A stretch of 46,718 nt of DNA, from the NCBI GenBank assembly GCA_964597265.1, contig CAZQWJ010000005.1, positions 1 to 46,718 of the forward strand. Reading direction: 5' to 3'. The notes beneath the pieces were generated by a model that was given only the letters and a program-made list of their open reading frames with translations, was not told the DNA's origin and did not search any database. Position 1 is the stretch's first letter. Every line of letters starts with the position of its first letter. Both the position numbers and the translations under genes were made by a program. Positions 22,365 through 31,095 of this stretch are shown here, piece after piece. The DNA comes from CAZQWJ01 sp964597265. GTDB taxonomy: Bacteria; Patescibacteriota; 4484-211; JAGQKX01.

Positions 22365-23623
22365 ATATACTGCGGTCAATTTTTCTTAAATTAATCTCCA
22401 ATGGTAAGACATTTGATCCCAATAGGTTCGATATGCGAAGGATCCGGGCGATCAACGCCATTGGATACACACTGGCATTTTTGGCGTTCGGTTACGCCAG
22501 CAACAGCTTGTTTTTCTCCATCACTCCTGATATGCAATTTGTTGTTCCCGCAATACTGTTTCTGTTTATTTGGGGCGCTTTTATCATCTTCCAACGACAC
22601 ACCGATAACATAGAGTTGCTTACCAACCTTGCTGTTGCCTTGTTAGTAGTTGTGTTTATGAACAGTATTATTGTGACACAGTTTGACAGCCCGCTCACCC
22701 TGTGGGTCTATGTACTCCCTCCGTTTGCGTTCTTTCTCACGGGCCTACGTGGTGGTATCACGTGGACTATATTCTTACTCGTCTTTTTGAGCATCGTTGG
22801 TCTTGTCAACCACACTGATCTGTTAGGCGGGTCAATCAGAGATCATTTCACGCTCAACCTCATGAGCGCACTGATCGTAGGTGCATTCTTGTTATTCCAA
22901 TATGAACGAGTACGTGCTCAAACAGAAAAAAATCTTTCAGGTAAAAATAACGAACTGCAGCGTCTCATCTATACTGTGTCGCACGATCTTAAGACTCCCG
23001 TGGTGTCTCTCCTTGGATACCTGTCCTTTGTCAAAGAAGAAATCGCATCTGGTGCGATCCAACAACGGGATGACGATCTGCACAAGATGGACCAAATCAT
23101 TGACAACATGCGTGCCATGATCAATGATTTGCTGAATTTAAGTCGGATCAAACGAGCCGGGATGTATTCGGACGTACCCACTGGCGACATTATCGTAAAA
23201 GTCATTGACGAGCTTGAACCGCAGATTACCGAAAACAACATACAGACCAAACTAATCGGCACATTCCCGACTATTCATACAGATCAGCGAAAGTTTGAAG
23301 AAATCATCAGAAACCTTGTTTCTAACGCCATAAAATACATGGGCAAACAGCCACAACCACGTATCACTATTGGCGTGCAGGATCAGCCGAGGCACTATTA
23401 CTTCTTTTGCCAGGACAATGGTATTGGGATTGATCCTCAGGAAATGACCAGAATATTCGAGCCGTTTTATGCAAAATCAGACATTTCCATTGGGCAAGGG
23501 GTGGGCCTGTCTATCATCAAAGGGTTTGCGACCGATCTGCAAGGCAAGATTTGGGTGGAATCTGAAAAAGGCACAGGCAGCACGTTCTGGTTTTCTCTAC
23601 CCAAAACACACAAGAAAAATTAG
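22361..23623 (+). CDS. Membrane sensor histidine kinase (second of a tandem pair)
   Basis: The 420-residue protein is a clear paralogue of the kinase before it. It has the same six-TM input region, the HisKA box YTVSHDLKTPVVSLLGYL with His208, N box NLVSNAIKYMG, G1 DNGIGID and G2 GVGLSIIKG. The ATGA overlap with the first kinase makes them one operon and suggests a local duplication. Conservation is greatest in the HisKA region and weakest in the membrane part, which fits kinases reading different signals or forming heterodimers. No partner regulator is in the window. Confidence 0.92.
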   Translation: MNILRSIFLKLISNGKTFDPNRFDMRRIRAINAIGYTLAFLAFGYASNSLFFSITPDMQFVVPAILFLFIWGAFIIFQRHTDNIELLTNLAVALLVVVFMNSIIVTQFDSPLTLWVYVLPPFAFFLTGLRGGITWTIFLLVFLSIVGLVNHTDLLGGSIRDHFTLNLMSALIVGAFLLFQYERVRAQTEKNLSGKNNELQRLIYTVSHDLKTPVVSLLGYLSFVKEEIASGAIQQRDDDLHKMDQIIDNMRAMINDLLNLSRIKRAGMYSDVPTGDIIVKVIDELEPQITENNIQTKLIGTFPTIHTDQRKFEEIIRNLVSNAIKYMGKQPQPRITIGVQDQPRHYYFFCQDNGIGIDPQEMTRIFEPFYAKSDISIGQGVGLSIIKGFATDLQGKIWVESEKGTGSTFWFSLPKTHKKN

Positions 23624-23692
23624 TCAACCGTCATGCAAAAAGGTACAATGGTACCTTATCGTCAGTCATCGTCAGACGCTGACAAACACCCT

Positions 23693-24004
23693 ATGCCAAA
23701 CCAGAACTCCATTGCTCCTCTGTGGGGGGTCAATCCACCTGCAGCTGGTTTTGATAACATCAACGAACTTATCTCCACCGGAATATCCATTGCTCTGCTT
23801 GTGGGAGGGCTTATTGTTCTGGTGTATATGTTCTTGGGTGGATTTACCTATTTGACCGCGGGAAGTGACGACGAAAAAACCAAGAAGGCTCGGGCAATTA
23901 TCACCAATGCGATCATCGGTCTGTTCTTACTCGCAGCAGCCTGGGCAATTTGGCAGCTCATTATTAGTTTTATCCCCGGCCTTTCTGGTTTGTTAGGGCA
24001 GTAG
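23693..24004 (+). CDS. TrbC/VirB2-like pilin (type IV secretion pilin family)
   Basis: The protein has the two-TM pilin plan: a 28-residue head, TM1 (GISIALLVGGLIVLVYMFLG), a short basic loop GSDDEKTKKARAII, and TM2 (GLFLLAAAWAIWQLIISFIPG). The loop and TM2 match the T4SS-pilin-like proteins often seen in small-genome bacteria. In other systems such proteins form conjugative pili or DNA-uptake fibres. No signal peptide is seen. The frame is open from ATG 23633; I prefer 23693 because TACAAT (23644-23649) lies within the extension, but this start is uncertain. No VirB4 or VirB6 gene is nearby. Confidence 0.65.
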   Translation: MPNQNSIAPLWGVNPPAAGFDNINELISTGISIALLVGGLIVLVYMFLGGFTYLTAGSDDEKTKKARAIITNAIIGLFLLAAAWAIWQLIISFIPGLSGLLGQ

Positions 24005-24009
24005 TATGG

Positions 24010-25269
24010 TTATCTTCGTACCAAAACAATCGCGTTGGGCAATTGACGCCCCGGTCCAACCTTGTACGCGCCACCAATATACATCGCCGCTGATCCACCG
24101 CCGTCCAGATTAAGCGCGTATCGAGCGCCCAACGCCTGCATAACATACCCCATATCCGTTACTGACGCACCACTAGAAATGGCAAGGTACACAAACGTGT
24201 CATCAACGCCGATAGCACCCCGAACGCCTTTGGCCTTTTGGGCGTTGGTTAGTTCGCCTTCATTCACAATGACATTACCATTGTGTACCGACGATGGAAA
24301 ATTGGACAATCCTGCTGTGACGCCGCCATTGCCATGCTGAAAGTAATACTGCTGGATGTCGTCATAAAATAGGTGCTGGGACCCATTAAACGCCGCCAGT
24401 CCGTTGTTGTACCACTGGAGGGTATGCTCGTTGCGCCACGACTGGGTATTGGAGTCATACACGGCAAAATCATACGAATTGACCTTACCGGCACATGCTG
24501 CATAATCAGGCGGGCAAAAATAACTGCCGTGTATACCCGCATACGCGTTGTTTTCTGTAATGTATTGGGCAAGTGATTTTGCAGGACAATTGTCCGTACA
24601 GTCTGTGTCATTGGCAGCCAGGGTTTTGACCGTATACTCGCTGAGCCGGAGTTTGATTAAGTGAGTGGAATAGGCACCACGCTCAGTAGACACAGATTGA
24701 AAACTGTACCCAGCCGCAGCAACTACCGGCGGCGAGGTTGGTACCGGCGTTGGGGTAGGTAATGTAGCGAGGTATTGCTGGTACTGTTGGTCCAAAACAG
24801 CATTCTCAGCGTTGATATCCGCAGCTAATGTGTCCCATTCCTGGCTGAGGAACTTTTGTGCCCAATCATCAAGCTTTTCCTTCGCACCCTGGGTATCAAG
24901 CCCCACGCCGGAGTTGCGTTCGATTTTTGCCAGTGCTTGATTGTATGCGCTGTACACTTCCTCAATCTGAGCTAACCGTTCACCCTCCGCGTCTGCCTTG
25001 AACGCTTCGTATTCAGATTTCAAAGCCTCCTGTGCCTGCTCCAACTGCCGCACCGTCAAAAAATGCAGATGGTCTTCGTACAAGATCGTATCAAATGCCT
25101 CTTCCAAATTGCCTCTATCCGCGGTCAATGCCGCATAGTCGTTTTGGAGGATTCGGACATTTTTTTCAAGAGAATAGAAACGAAACGCCACCAACCCACC
25201 CAATAAAACCAAAAACGTGGCTATGATGACAGATAATAGTTGTTTAGACGGAGGTCGAACGGGCAGCAT
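24010..25269 (-). CDS. Membrane-anchored phosphodiester glycosidase family protein (NAGPA domain)
   Basis: The 419-residue protein has an N-terminal anchor (SVIIATFLVLLGGLVAF), a long coiled coil (about 40-165), a Pro/Thr linker (TPTPVPTSPP) and a C-terminal domain. The latter has the NAGPA hallmarks HGSYF, GAIGVDDTFVYLAISSG and LNLDGGGSAAM. Related enzymes uncover N-acetylglucosamine phosphodiesters; in bacteria a role in exopolysaccharide or wall trimming is presumed. The layout projects the catalytic domain away from the membrane. TATTCT (minus strand; 25276-25281) ends six bases before the ATG, so the longer frame to 25368 is rejected. Confidence 0.86.
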   Translation of the reverse strand: MLPVRPPSKQLLSVIIATFLVLLGGLVAFRFYSLEKNVRILQNDYAALTADRGNLEEAFDTILYEDHLHFLTVRQLEQAQEALKSEYEAFKADAEGERLAQIEEVYSAYNQALAKIERNSGVGLDTQGAKEKLDDWAQKFLSQEWDTLAADINAENAVLDQQYQQYLATLPTPTPVPTSPPVVAAAGYSFQSVSTERGAYSTHLIKLRLSEYTVKTLAANDTDCTDNCPAKSLAQYITENNAYAGIHGSYFCPPDYAACAGKVNSYDFAVYDSNTQSWRNEHTLQWYNNGLAAFNGSQHLFYDDIQQYYFQHGNGGVTAGLSNFPSSVHNGNVIVNEGELTNAQKAKGVRGAIGVDDTFVYLAISSGASVTDMGYVMQALGARYALNLDGGGSAAMYIGGAYKVGPGRQLPNAIVLVRR

Positions 25270-25329
25270 ATCCTCAGAATACCCCAAACACGTCCCAAGA
25301 TACAAAGGGTGGTTTTGTACGTACCGGCA

Positions 25330-25412
25330 GTCATTCCAGGCTTGACCTGGAATCCAGTGCTGATTCACTCTGGATCCCTGCCTACCTGCCTGCGCAGGCA
25401 GGCAGGGATGAC
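25330..25412. repeat. Imperfect palindromic intergenic repeat (REP/MITE-like)
   Basis: The element begins GTCATTCC (25330-25337) and ends GGGATGAC (25405-25412), giving terminal inverted repeats. Inside are CCAGG/CCTGG (25336-25350), ATCCAG/CTGGAT (25352-25375) and the palindrome CCTGCCTGCGCAGGCAGG (25385-25402). Elements of this style, with CATTCC and GGAATCCAG motifs, are scattered in many bacterial genomes. Only one copy lies in this window. Confidence 0.65.
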
Positions 25413-25426
25413 AAACCCTCTAACTA

Positions 25427-26074
25427 TCAGAAAATTTCACGGAGGAATTGCGCGAGGGCTTTGCCGAGCGTGATGTTGTTCTCAGCGTTTAGATGTACAC
25501 CATCCTCCTTTGACGGAACAACCACCGTGCTAGCATCAAAAAACAACACACCCTGCTCTCCTGCCATTGCCTTAATCAACTGCGGTAACTCCTGCGACTT
25601 TTTCCCGGCACCACTGAACATACTGTTTTCTTTCAACACTGACTCATCAACTATAGATGGCGCTATAAACATAGTGTGCTGTGGGGGCTGCATGCCCATG
25701 CTTTCCGAAGTTTCCCGTACCAAAGGAAGATACGAACCTAAATCCTCCGCAATATCTGCCGGGGTTTTCTGTGCACGGGAGTTGGTATCATTCGTCCCCA
25801 AAAAGAAAATCACCATATCAAGTGGCAAGTGGGACGAAAAAATCGCAGGAAACTGTGCATACCCATCTCGATCTGGCACATAGGGGTTTTCTCCTTTTGC
25901 CATCCTGCTGCGCAAACCTTCCTCTATTATTTCATAATCTGTGCCAAGTTGCTGTTGTAAGACACCAGTCCAGCGTGTTTGCGTGTCATACCGTTCGTAT
26001 ATGTTTGGAATTCGTCCCCACGTGTGTGAGTCGCCATAAATCAGTATTCTTTTGGCATAATGATTGATGTTCAT
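25427..26074 (-). CDS. SGNH/GDSL family hydrolase
   Basis: The 215-residue protein has block I YGDSHTWG (nucleophile Ser16), block III FFLGTNDTN (oxyanion Gly and Asn) and block V DGVHLNAEN (catalytic Asp and His). These enzymes are esterases or acyl-hydrolases acting on lipids, acetylated sugars or other esters. There is no signal peptide, so it is probably cytoplasmic. TATAAT (minus strand; 26082-26087) ends seven bases before ATG 26074, so the ATG three codons upstream, which overlaps that box, is not used. Confidence 0.88.
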   Translation of the reverse strand: MNINHYAKRILIYGDSHTWGRIPNIYERYDTQTRWTGVLQQQLGTDYEIIEEGLRSRMAKGENPYVPDRDGYAQFPAIFSSHLPLDMVIFFLGTNDTNSRAQKTPADIAEDLGSYLPLVRETSESMGMQPPQHTMFIAPSIVDESVLKENSMFSGAGKKSQELPQLIKAMAGEQGVLFFDASTVVVPSKEDGVHLNAENNITLGKALAQFLREIF

Positions 26075-26170
26075 ATCCGACATTATACACAAATACCCGA
26101 CTCCCGGGGTCGGGCCTTGATGTAACAGTCTAAACACCCTGCCCAAAACACACAAGGCCTATAACTTAAA

Positions 26171-27514
26171 TTAGCGTAGCGCAAAACGTTCGGTGAAAAT
26201 CTTATGGGGCGGAACGCGCAGCGTTTGAAGGATCTTTTGAGTAGTATCCATCATCCGTGGCGGCCCGACGATGAAGAAGTTGGAATCTTGAAGTTCGAAT
26301 CGAGTAGCTCGTAGCTCTTGTTCCAGAACTTCCCGTGTTATAAAGCCTTTGTACGCACCGTCTACCTCAGCGTCAGAATATACATATGCCACTCGCAGCC
26401 AACCTTCCTGTGCCATCTCATCTAACTCTTTTCGAAAAACAACATCATCCGGTGTGCGATTGGCGTAGATGAGCAATGCTTTTTGCGTGTTCCCGCTCAG
26501 ATGCATTGTTCGAAGCATACTCATAATTGGTGTTATACCTATACCCCCAGCGAGAAACACAAACGGTCCGGACATCCCAACATTGCTACACACACCATAT
26601 GGCCCCTCCAAACGCGCTTTGTCCCCCTTTTTAACCTTGTCTAACTGGCGGGTATAATCCCCCAACGCTTTGATCGTGAAAGAAAGATGCTCCTCCAATG
26701 GCGATGACGACAGGGTAAAGTGGTGCTCTTCGCTAGAAAGCCCTGTCGAATAAAACCGCGTGAACGCAAACTGTCCTGGGGCATAATCCAATTTTTTGCC
26801 ACTGATAGATTTTAGTCGAATCGTCCGAACGTCCTGAGTCTCATCAAAAACGTCTACCACCTCATACATACTGTTGCGGTTTTGGTAGACACGCCACACA
26901 TACCGATACAACACCACATACACTGCTACAGCGCCCAACGCCAACCACCAATACCACAGCAGCCCCCGTCTCATAACACTAGTTCCAACGAGAAAACTAT
27001 GCGAAAACCCTAGTAACATCACCACATATACCAGCAGGTGCAGCTCCTTCCAACGTTCATAGTTAATCCGGAGTACATGTGAAAATATCGTACTTATAAT
27101 AGTAAAAATCAACAGAGCCAACGCGGCTACACCTAGCCACACCCCTGTGGTGTATGTCTGCACGATTTGGTCTATCGTTGCGCCGACACGCAAGAGCGGC
27201 ATGTACAGTATAAACAGTGGGTGGAGCAATAACCCAGCGAGCGTCAGGTTGCCATTAACCTTATGCCAGCGAAGCAATTGATCGTGTCCTATGCCCTTTT
27301 CTAACCATTTGAGTCGGCCTGACAGAACAAACTGAATGATGATCCCCGTAATCCCCCAAAACCCCAATATCCTACCTACCGCAATCATCCACTGCGCCTG
27401 CGTACTGGGTTGGTAGGCGGTTACGACTATAAGCGCCAGCACCACTGCAATGCCTACGTACAAAAAACGCATAGCCCTAATTTTTGTAAGTGAACGAATG
27501 GGTGGTTGATGCAT
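26171..27514 (-). CDS. Ferric-reductase-like transmembrane flavoprotein
   Basis: The 447-residue protein has an N-terminal six-TM domain with paired histidines at 84/98 and 159/172, positioned for two stacked haems. An FAD-binding domain (APGQFAFTRF, HHFTLSSSP) and a ferredoxin-reductase NAD-binding domain (FLAGGIGITPIMSM and a C-terminal FFIVGPP) follow. It would move electrons from NAD(P)H through FAD and haem across the membrane to an outside acceptor such as ferric iron or oxygen. It starts five bases after the CapA-like gene and is probably cotranscribed, although TACGGT lies seven bases before its ATG. Confidence 0.9.
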   Translation of the reverse strand: MHQPPIRSLTKIRAMRFLYVGIAVVLALIVVTAYQPSTQAQWMIAVGRILGFWGITGIIIQFVLSGRLKWLEKGIGHDQLLRWHKVNGNLTLAGLLLHPLFILYMPLLRVGATIDQIVQTYTTGVWLGVAALALLIFTIISTIFSHVLRINYERWKELHLLVYVVMLLGFSHSFLVGTSVMRRGLLWYWWLALGAVAVYVVLYRYVWRVYQNRNSMYEVVDVFDETQDVRTIRLKSISGKKLDYAPGQFAFTRFYSTGLSSEEHHFTLSSSPLEEHLSFTIKALGDYTRQLDKVKKGDKARLEGPYGVCSNVGMSGPFVFLAGGIGITPIMSMLRTMHLSGNTQKALLIYANRTPDDVVFRKELDEMAQEGWLRVAYVYSDAEVDGAYKGFITREVLEQELRATRFELQDSNFFIVGPPRMMDTTQKILQTLRVPPHKIFTERFALR

Positions 27515-27519
27515 ATGTT

Positions 27520-28929
27520 CTACCGTAACGGCAACGACAAATAGTCCAAAATCGCCCTGCCGCTGGCCCCTTCTTCGATCCGAGGTTGTGCGTAATCATA
27601 AATCTTAACAGGCACCGGCCGAATACTCAAAAGCCGTCCATCGTACAGGTAGACACGCAAAAGCAATCCTTCGCGAGTTTTTTCCGACCACATTTGATCA
27701 AACACAAAATTCCCCATGCCATAAAAAATCGGCGTATCGTCATGAAACTTCATGGTCTGCACCCAGTGCGCCTGATCGCCCACGACCAAATCCGCACCAG
27801 CCTCCACCAACACTCTGCCCCAGGCAACCTGTTTATCCGTATCCGGTAGGTGTACATACTCCGGGCCCCAATTGGGATATGCGATAATTACATCATACTT
27901 TGTGTTTAACGCAGCAATCTCAGCTGCCACCTCCTCATCATCCAAAAGACACGTAACTCCCCACCGTTGCGTATTGTCCGCACATGGCGCGGTACCAAAC
28001 ACGTTATTGTAGGCAACCAACGCAACCGTCGTGCCGTCAGCCATCTCAAAGACAGCCGGTGCAAACGCCTCCTCGTATCCTCGACCAAGACCGGTGGTTC
28101 GGACATCTACCGCCTGCAAAAACTCCACAGTCTCGCGCATACCTGTCTGGCCATAATCACCGATATGATTACCCGAAAGCGAAACAGCATCAATCCCTGC
28201 CTCTACCATGCCATCCAAATAGTGGGATGCACCACAGAACTGCAATGTGTATCCGTCATACACACAGTCACTGGTAATGGCGCCTTTGAAATTAACAATA
28301 GCAACATCAGCCTGTTTGAGTACATCCGCCACTTCTTGCCACGGATACAACGGATCCTGATTTTTATTAATCCGTTCCGCTACACCGCGGGAAAGTACCA
28401 CCGTGCCACCGATGGCAAGCTCCGACACTCCATCCGGCATCAAAGCAAACTCAGAACCGTCATCCAATGTAATCGCGAGTGGCCACGCGTCGACATCATG
28501 CAACATATCAAACACGGATCGTCCATCTAGATCCAATGCTCGTACTGTCGGTCGCAGTAATGTCACTGGCACCAGCCAAATCTCATCTGTTGGGTTGGCC
28601 AAAAATTCCGACATATCGTCCCAAGTGGCACGTTCCAGAGTATGGGCTTTACCCTCCCAATACGACAATTGCTCGACCGCATCCACAAATGGCTCCGGTA
28701 TCTGAATAGCGGTAGTTACATCTTCCATATCAAGCACATTTAGGGTTTGAAAACGAGTAACCGCAACAAGTGGGATAGTGTAGGTTTGAGGTGGCGTGGG
28801 TGTGTTGATATCTATGGCAACGGGAAACACTGTACTGTCGCTGTCTTTATGCATAATCGTCCAAAGACCAACATTAATACCAATCAGCGCAACAGCGATA
28901 ACGATCAAAAATATAACACGACCCCACAT
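27520..28929 (-). CDS. CapA family protein (PGA_cap metallophosphatase-like), membrane anchored
   Basis: The 469-residue protein has an N-terminal anchor (RVIFLIVIAVALIGINVGLW), a Pro/Thr linker and a unique domain (about 40-210). It ends with a calcineurin-like CapA domain with VAIVNFKGAI, SLSGNHIGDYG, DVIIAYPNWGPEY, VVGDQAHWVQ and FYGMGNFVFDQ. CapA proteins are linked to poly-gamma-glutamate capsule, but distant members exist widely and no capB or capC is nearby. NFKGAI replaces the usual NLEG/NLE start of the metal site, so activity is uncertain. TATAAT (minus; 28937-28942) lies seven bases before ATG 28929. Confidence 0.85.
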   Translation of the reverse strand: MWGRVIFLIVIAVALIGINVGLWTIMHKDSDSTVFPVAIDINTPTPPQTYTIPLVAVTRFQTLNVLDMEDVTTAIQIPEPFVDAVEQLSYWEGKAHTLERATWDDMSEFLANPTDEIWLVPVTLLRPTVRALDLDGRSVFDMLHDVDAWPLAITLDDGSEFALMPDGVSELAIGGTVVLSRGVAERINKNQDPLYPWQEVADVLKQADVAIVNFKGAITSDCVYDGYTLQFCGASHYLDGMVEAGIDAVSLSGNHIGDYGQTGMRETVEFLQAVDVRTTGLGRGYEEAFAPAVFEMADGTTVALVAYNNVFGTAPCADNTQRWGVTCLLDDEEVAAEIAALNTKYDVIIAYPNWGPEYVHLPDTDKQVAWGRVLVEAGADLVVGDQAHWVQTMKFHDDTPIFYGMGNFVFDQMWSEKTREGLLLRVYLYDGRLLSIRPVPVKIYDYAQPRIEEGASGRAILDYLSLPLR

Positions 28930-29004
28930 TACTGCTATTATACGTGAGCAACAGCGATATACAATACACCACCCAACCATGGTTTCTAGTGATACAATGA
29001 CGAC

Positions 29005-29838
29005 ATGAAGGTCCCCATTGTCCTGGGAGTGATAATGCTTGCGACTGTTGGTGTAGTTGGCCTATATGTTGTCAAAACCCTATTGACAGGTCCTTCCGAG
29101 CTACCCACAACCGACTCTGATATAACCGCGGAACAAACCGGCGGTATCACACGCATGCCAATTAGCCCTACACCAGTGAGCCAATTTGGTTTGCAAAAAG
29201 ACACCACATCCATAGACGAGCAAGCAGTGGTAATCTATCGCCCTGAAGAGCTATCTACTACTAATGGACCCACTGCTCTTATTATCTACTCACATGGAAG
29301 CAACGAGCACGTGGACTCAACGCTTATTTCTCAGCAATTCGCACAGGATCTTGACCGGTATGGCGAATATTTCGCCACCCAAGGCGCGTTGTTTGTTGCA
29401 TCCGAGATGTACGGAGAAAACTGGGGATCGCGCATATCACGGGAACACCTGCAACATGTTATCGAATATGTTTCGTCACACTATGACATTACCCCAACGG
29501 TAGTGTTGTATGGATTTAGCATGGGAGGATTGCCAACATTACGATTTGCCAAAGACTACCCTGACCAGGTCGACCTGATACTCCTACTGGCCCCGACCAT
29601 TGCGATTGACGACTGGACACCATCAGCTGTATCGGCAATCAGAAACATCTCTATACACATATGGCATGGCATGCGGGATGTAAATGTGCCGCATTCGGTT
29701 TCTGATGCATTCGAGGAACGAGTACGATCACTCGGTCACACCAACGTCACACTCATATCAGTACCAGATGAAACACACCGACACTTTGTGGAGCCAGCAC
29801 GCCTGTGGCAGGAGATCGAGCCGTTTCTTGTTCAATAA
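29005..29838 (+). CDS. Membrane-anchored alpha/beta hydrolase
   Basis: The 277-residue protein has a signal anchor (residues 5-25), a Pro/Thr-containing linker and an alpha/beta-hydrolase fold. The nucleophile elbow is GFSMG (Ser172), the acid is likely Asp225 in HGMRD, and the base His258 or His260 in DETHRHF. SHGSN at 96-100 would form the oxyanion loop. The substrate is unknown; esterase or peptidase activity at the cell surface is likely. TACAAT (28993-28998, extended TGA) ends six bases before the ATG. It is divergent from the CapA gene. Confidence 0.86.
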   Translation: MKVPIVLGVIMLATVGVVGLYVVKTLLTGPSELPTTDSDITAEQTGGITRMPISPTPVSQFGLQKDTTSIDEQAVVIYRPEELSTTNGPTALIIYSHGSNEHVDSTLISQQFAQDLDRYGEYFATQGALFVASEMYGENWGSRISREHLQHVIEYVSSHYDITPTVVLYGFSMGGLPTLRFAKDYPDQVDLILLLAPTIAIDDWTPSAVSAIRNISIHIWHGMRDVNVPHSVSDAFEERVRSLGHTNVTLISVPDETHRHFVEPARLWQEIEPFLVQ

Positions 29839-29858
29839 AAATCATATACAATACCTGT

Positions 29859-31091
29859 ATGCCCGATGATCAGCAATCCACTGCGCCCCAACCTACTCAT
29901 GATGCACAACCCACACCACACACCGGTTTTGCAATGAAAAAAGTACTGGTTGTTGGTGTTGTCTTTATCGTCATCCTGATTATAGGAATTGTCACAGTAT
30001 TGGCGCTATCTGCACAACGATCAAACCAAACTACCGATCCGACTCCTACTGGATCAACCGAACCTACCCCCACCGTACAACCGACATCGGACATTGCTCC
30101 AGGCACCACATATATCGCCTACATCAGAGACAATAACATATGGCTCGTAGACACCCGCGGGACACAGCATCAGCAGCTCACGGAAAATACTTCCCAGTCT
30201 GTACGTTATCAACAACTGCGTTGGCTTGACACTGACACCATTAGCTATGTCAAATGTACCGCAACCTGTGGCATATACTCTTTGGCACTCGCAACCAAGC
30301 AGGAAACCACACTCGTGCCTGAAACACTTGGCTATACTGCAATATACGGGTACGACGTACAAGAAGACGATCAGCAGGTCGCCTACACATACCTGACACC
30401 AGACAATACCAAGCTCTTCATCATGCTCCTAAAAGACGACGTTCCAACGCCAGTCAAAGAAGTCCCGTTCAGAACAAGTACGCCAACAGCACTCATCGAT
30501 CTCAATCAGCAGGCGGTGGTGCGTTTTTCACCCGATGGCGCACACCTCATGGTTATCAACACTGATACACAACCTAATGCTCAGCAAGTGCCACACACAT
30601 TATGGGTATTTAATGTTGATACCGGTACAGAACTCTTTGCCATAGGTAGACAAAACACCTTAGTCACATTTGGTACATGGCTTGATGATCAGACACTATT
30701 GTTTAAATACGGCACGGATATTATCAGAAAAAATATCCTGCACCAGGGAGAAACGTTATTGGGCAGTTTACCTGAGTCTTATGATCTGTCCATTTCTAAC
30801 GATCGACGGACGTTTGTCTATTGGACATATGCACAAGCGATCAAATCAACCGCGCTTAGCACATACTCTCTAGAAACCAAAAACGCTCAGCCACGCACTG
30901 CGCATTTCTATAAACCGCAATGGTTCGACCCGACAAGAGTCGTTGCGCTACAAACACGACAAGCAGAACAAGAATTACCCGCGTTATTCGAGACCGACGG
31001 TCGTTTGATGATGCTAGATATAACCACCAATGCCGTGTTTGAACTGGTTGCCGATGGTGTGACTGCGTTCTCGATCAGGCCCTCCCAATAA
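29859..31091 (+). CDS. Membrane-anchored beta-propeller (TolB/WD40-like) protein
   Basis: The 410-residue protein starts with a short cytoplasmic tail, one span (VLVVGVVFIVILIIGIVTVLAL), a Pro/Thr linker (TPTGSTEPTPTVQPT), then repeated beta motifs. These include IAYIRDNNIWLVDTRG, RWLDTDTISYVKC, VVRFSPDGAHLMVIN and FGTWLDDQTLLFKYG, each typical of TolB/PD40 propeller blades. It is probably a surface scaffold or binding protein. TACAAT (29847-29852) ends six bases before ATG 29859; a longer frame to 29805 lies within the upstream gene and is rejected. uppP follows after four bases. Confidence 0.8.
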   Translation: MPDDQQSTAPQPTHDAQPTPHTGFAMKKVLVVGVVFIVILIIGIVTVLALSAQRSNQTTDPTPTGSTEPTPTVQPTSDIAPGTTYIAYIRDNNIWLVDTRGTQHQQLTENTSQSVRYQQLRWLDTDTISYVKCTATCGIYSLALATKQETTLVPETLGYTAIYGYDVQEDDQQVAYTYLTPDNTKLFIMLLKDDVPTPVKEVPFRTSTPTALIDLNQQAVVRFSPDGAHLMVINTDTQPNAQQVPHTLWVFNVDTGTELFAIGRQNTLVTFGTWLDDQTLLFKYGTDIIRKNILHQGETLLGSLPESYDLSISNDRRTFVYWTYAQAIKSTALSTYSLETKNAQPRTAHFYKPQWFDPTRVVALQTRQAEQELPALFETDGRLMMLDITTNAVFELVADGVTAFSIRPSQ

Positions 31092-31095
31092 ACCT

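Noticed and set aside
25330..25412. CRISPR array
   Set aside because: The repeats are palindromic arms of one element, not regularly spaced direct repeats. No CRISPR array or cas gene was seen anywhere in the window.
27520..28929. Poly-gamma-glutamate capsule locus
   Set aside because: Only a CapA-like domain is present, without capB, capC or capD, so a capsule role is not supported.
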